Shown here: positions 6,671-8,395 of the stretch, piece by piece
Layout: each line of letters opens with the position of its first letter
Position numbering within the stretch: position 1 is the first letter of the stretch
NCBI GenBank assembly: GCA_031262565.1
Contig: JAISHL010000023.1
Location: 1-8,395, forward strand
Origin: Candidatus Nomurabacteria bacterium
GTDB taxonomy: Bacteria > Patescibacteriota > Saccharimonadia > Saccharimonadales > Saccharimonadaceae
Direction: 5' to 3'
DNA length: 8,395 nucleotides
Program-made: the position numbers and the translations under genes
Notes under the pieces: model-generated
What the model was told of the DNA's origin: nothing
Seen by the model: the letters and a program-made list of their open reading frames with translations, nothing else
The model's database searches: none

Positions 6671-7606
6671 ATGTCTAGATCTCCAGATAAAAAATTCTAC
6701 ATTTATGTGATTTTGTCGTTCATCTCCGTAACGCTCGCCGCGCCGCATGCGCTAATTCTCAAACTTGCGACCAACGCGGGAATCGACAATTTTTCATTCA
6801 TTGCAATACGAGCGCTTTTGGTCTTATTGATTTGCGCGCCGTTTCTCATTCGTTCGCGACAAAAGTTGGCAAAAAATTGGAAGCTAATTTTGTTGTCTAA
6901 CATTTTTATTGGCATCGCATCGATCTCGCACATTGCAGGAGTTCGTGTCGCGCCAGCCAGTTACACATCGGTTATCGGCATGTTTTCACCAATCATTTTT
7001 CTAATCATTTCCGCTGCGTTTATCAAAGAACGAATGAGCCTGAATAAAATTTTCGGCATCGCGATAGCTTTTGTTGGTGCAGCGATTATGTTCGCGTTGC
7101 CACTTCTACTCGATTCTCATAATCTCCAAATTTATCCAGAGTCGATCATTTTTAACTTCATCAACATTACGGCTTTTGCATTCACGATGGTTATTTACCG
7201 AAAAATTTACGCGCGTGGCGTGCCGATCGTCACAACTATGGGATCGTCGTGGTTTTTAGTTTTTATTGTCGCCACAATCTTATCACTCACAACAAATAGC
7301 GACATTGCCGCGCCAATCTCAATCATGATAAACAATCCAATAATCATCTTCTGCGCTTTTTATTCTTCTATCATGGTTGAAATTGTTTCGCACGGAGTCA
7401 GAACTCACGTTTATAAAAAAGTTGGCGCATTCGTAATTTCCGCCGCGTCGTTTTTTGGCAAAGTTTTGGGTGTGATTTTGCCGTTAATTATTTTGCGAGA
7501 ATCACTGTCGATTCATGTGATAATCGGCGCAATTGTCACGCTCGTTGGCATCGCGATTATTGACAAAAAACCAAAAGACGCACGGAAAAATTTGCAAGCA
7601 GCTTAA
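6671..7606 (+). CDS. EamA-domain (drug/metabolite transporter superfamily) permease
   Basis: This 311-residue integral membrane protein is organised as the two EamA repeats typical of the DMT superfamily, with about ten hydrophobic segments across residues 10-300. The first repeat (about 10-145) ends with the family-like stretch RVAPASYTSVIGMFSPIIF (91-109) and KERMSLNKIFGIAIAFVGA (118-136). The second repeat (about 160-300) ends with LRESLSIHVIIGAIVTLVGI, which mirrors the first (ERMSLNKIFGIAIAFVGA). The substrate is unknown; characterised relatives export amino acids, metabolites or drugs. The ATG at 6671 lacks a Shine-Dalgarno sequence, and the promoter -10 ends 7 nt before it, so the mRNA is probably leaderless. 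It is followed 42 nt later by a small membrane protein with its own promoter-like element. Confidence 0.9.
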   Translation: MSRSPDKKFYIYVILSFISVTLAAPHALILKLATNAGIDNFSFIAIRALLVLLICAPFLIRSRQKLAKNWKLILLSNIFIGIASISHIAGVRVAPASYTSVIGMFSPIIFLIISAAFIKERMSLNKIFGIAIAFVGAAIMFALPLLLDSHNLQIYPESIIFNFINITAFAFTMVIYRKIYARGVPIVTTMGSSWFLVFIVATILSLTTNSDIAAPISIMINNPIIIFCAFYSSIMVEIVSHGVRTHVYKKVGAFVISAASFFGKVLGVILPLIILRESLSIHVIIGAIVTLVGIAIIDKKPKDARKNLQAA

Positions 7607-7612
7607 CTTGAT

Positions 7613-7641
7613 TTGCCTTGGTCTAAAAAATATGCTAAAAT
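7613..7641 (+). promoter_or_regulatory. Promoter for the small membrane protein, leaderless geometry
   Basis: A TTGCCT -35-like hexamer (7613-7618) lies 17 bp before TAAAAT (7636-7641), which is extended by TG at 7633-7634. The -10 ends 7 nt before the ATG at 7649, the same spacing as the permease promoter. Transcription would start at about 7648-7649, and no Shine-Dalgarno is present. Confidence 0.55.
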
Positions 7642-7648
7642 TCGGTTT

Positions 7649-8215
7649 ATGACAGAGATGATTTCCGACGAAAATCCTAACGAAATTCAAAATTCCGAAA
7701 GTCAGGAGGAAGATTGGAGTGATTTTGATTTTTCGACCGTCGATCTCAGTAAAAATAGTCCAATAAAAATGCCATTAAAACAAGAGATTTCGCGCGTGAT
7801 TTTACTCGGAATTATTAGCGGAGCGAGCGCATGGCTTTTGCGTTTGGCATTTGAAAATTGGGTCATGAATCCACTGTTTTGCCGCACTGCCGATACGGTT
7901 TCGGTTTGCGCGAATAGTAAACTTATTTCTTTTGTGATCTCGCTCGTTGTCGTCGGAATAATTGTGGCGGCGATTTCCGTTGCTGTGCGAGTTCATCGCG
8001 GAATCGTCGTTTCGCTCGCAACATTTGCGAGTTTCGGTGCACTTTTTACAATTTTAAGCAACCAAAATATTCTCGGCGCGATACTATTGTCGAGCGGTTT
8101 TACTGTGGCGCTTTTTCTAATTTTTCTCATGATTAACGCAATCAAAAAAACTGCCTTGTCGTTTATTCTGACTGTGGTTTTTGCGGGCGCGTTCTGGCTA
8201 GTTAGTTTGATTTAG
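7649..8215 (+). CDS. Small five-helix membrane protein of unknown function
   Basis: I do not recognise this 188-residue protein. The first 35 residues are strongly acidic and polar (SESQEEDWSDFDF at 16-28) and probably cytoplasmic and flexible. Five hydrophobic segments follow, near 48-69, 92-113, 117-137, 141-163 and 168-187. The loop between the first two has Cys78 and Cys87, which could form a disulfide if outside the membrane. The C-terminus ends inside the last helix. The frame opens earlier with a TTG at 7613, but that codon overlaps the -35-like hexamer and has no ribosome binding site, so I take the ATG at 7649 (leaderless geometry). The 3' end overlaps the convergent SpoU gene by 14 nt. 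Similar acidic-tail membrane proteins are common hypotheticals in Saccharibacteria, as far as I recall. Confidence 0.8.
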   Translation: MTEMISDENPNEIQNSESQEEDWSDFDFSTVDLSKNSPIKMPLKQEISRVILLGIISGASAWLLRLAFENWVMNPLFCRTADTVSVCANSKLISFVISLVVVGIIVAAISVAVRVHRGIVVSLATFASFGALFTILSNQNILGAILLSSGFTVALFLIFLMINAIKKTALSFILTVVFAGAFWLVSLI

Positions 8216-8395
8216 TTGATAAAACATAAAGCGCGATTCCCGTCGCCACACTCACATTAAAACTTTCTATTCGACCACGCATTGGAATTTCTATAAAGTC
8301 GTCGCATTTTTCACACAAAGCTTGTTCGATTCCATGAACTTCTTCACCGAGCAGTAACGCAATTTTTGCGGGCGGATTATATTTTGACAAAGTTG
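8202..8395 (-). CDS. SpoU/TrmH-family RNA 2'-O-methyltransferase, C-terminal part (5' end outside window)
   Basis: Only the last 63 residues are in the window; the frame stays open to the right edge. They contain two hallmark SpoU blocks: ALLLGEEVHGI (motif 2, SAM-binding knot) and IPMRGRIESFNVSVATGIALY spread over two adjacent stretches (motif 3, including the conserved Asn-Val-Ser-Val-Ala). These enzymes have a trefoil-knot (SPOUT) fold and methylate ribose 2'-OH in tRNA or rRNA; the target cannot be told from this fragment. The protein ends 15 residues after the NVSVA block, as expected for the family. A TTG at 8390 is in frame but lies inside the conserved domain, so it is not the start. 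The stop codon lies inside the 3' end of the convergent membrane-protein gene. Confidence 0.92.
   Translation of the reverse strand, partial: TLSKYNPPAKIALLLGEEVHGIEQALCEKCDDFIEIPMRGRIESFNVSVATGIALYVLSTKSN

Noticed and set aside
1..8395. CRISPR arrays, insertion sequences and recoded stop codons
   Set aside because: No regularly spaced repeats, transposase or terminal inverted repeats were seen. TGA ends the second paralogue and the nuclease as a normal stop, so a UGA-recoded lineage is not indicated.

Overview
The window looks like chromosomal DNA from a small-genome bacterium of the Patescibacteria (CPR), most likely Candidatus Saccharibacteria (TM7). This rests on compact gene packing, moderately AT-rich DNA, house-keeping genes of a familiar CPR flavour (CTC-type ribosomal protein L25, YebC, SpoU methyltransferase, an EamA permease) and strong extended -10 promoters. 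The standard genetic code fits, since TGA ends two genes. The phylum is inferred from recollection of protein flavour, not from a search.

Left part (1-1750, + strand). Two neighbouring genes encode paralogous proteins with an H..R.D.DG.YSEK.GW motif; the first is cut by the window edge. The second also carries an N-terminal NC motif, suggesting a papain/NlpC-like Cys-His fold. They are followed by rplY (L25/CTC) with its own promoter, strong ribosome binding site and a clear intrinsic terminator.

Centre (1749-5761, - strand). Reading right to left, there is a probable single transcription unit: promoter, tRNA-Pro(CGG), tRNA-Leu(GAG), a C5-cytosine DNA methyltransferase, an HpaII-family restriction endonuclease, and an ABC exporter. 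The methyltransferase and endonuclease overlap by 8 nt, and the endonuclease stop overlaps the exporter start as ATGA. The modification enzyme protects, and the nuclease cuts, what family membership predicts to be CCGG. By eye, CCGG occurs only twice in the window. The restriction-modification pair is more AT-rich than its neighbours and sits between a tRNA gene and the exporter, which suggests an acquired defence cassette spliced into a resident operon.

Right part (5846-8395). yebC (-) diverges from an EamA/DMT permease (+). The permease is followed by a small five-helix membrane protein of unknown function, which converges on and overlaps the 3' end of a partial SpoU-family RNA 2'-O-methyltransferase (-). 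Both + strand genes here have an extended -10 element ending exactly 7 nt before the ATG and no Shine-Dalgarno sequence, so they look leaderless.

No mobile element, CRISPR array or long gene-free stretch is present. The largest gap is 118 bp, between yebC and tRNA-Pro. No wholly new system is evident. The most notable items are the tRNA-M-R-exporter arrangement, the leaderless promoter geometry and the tandem Cys/His paralogues.
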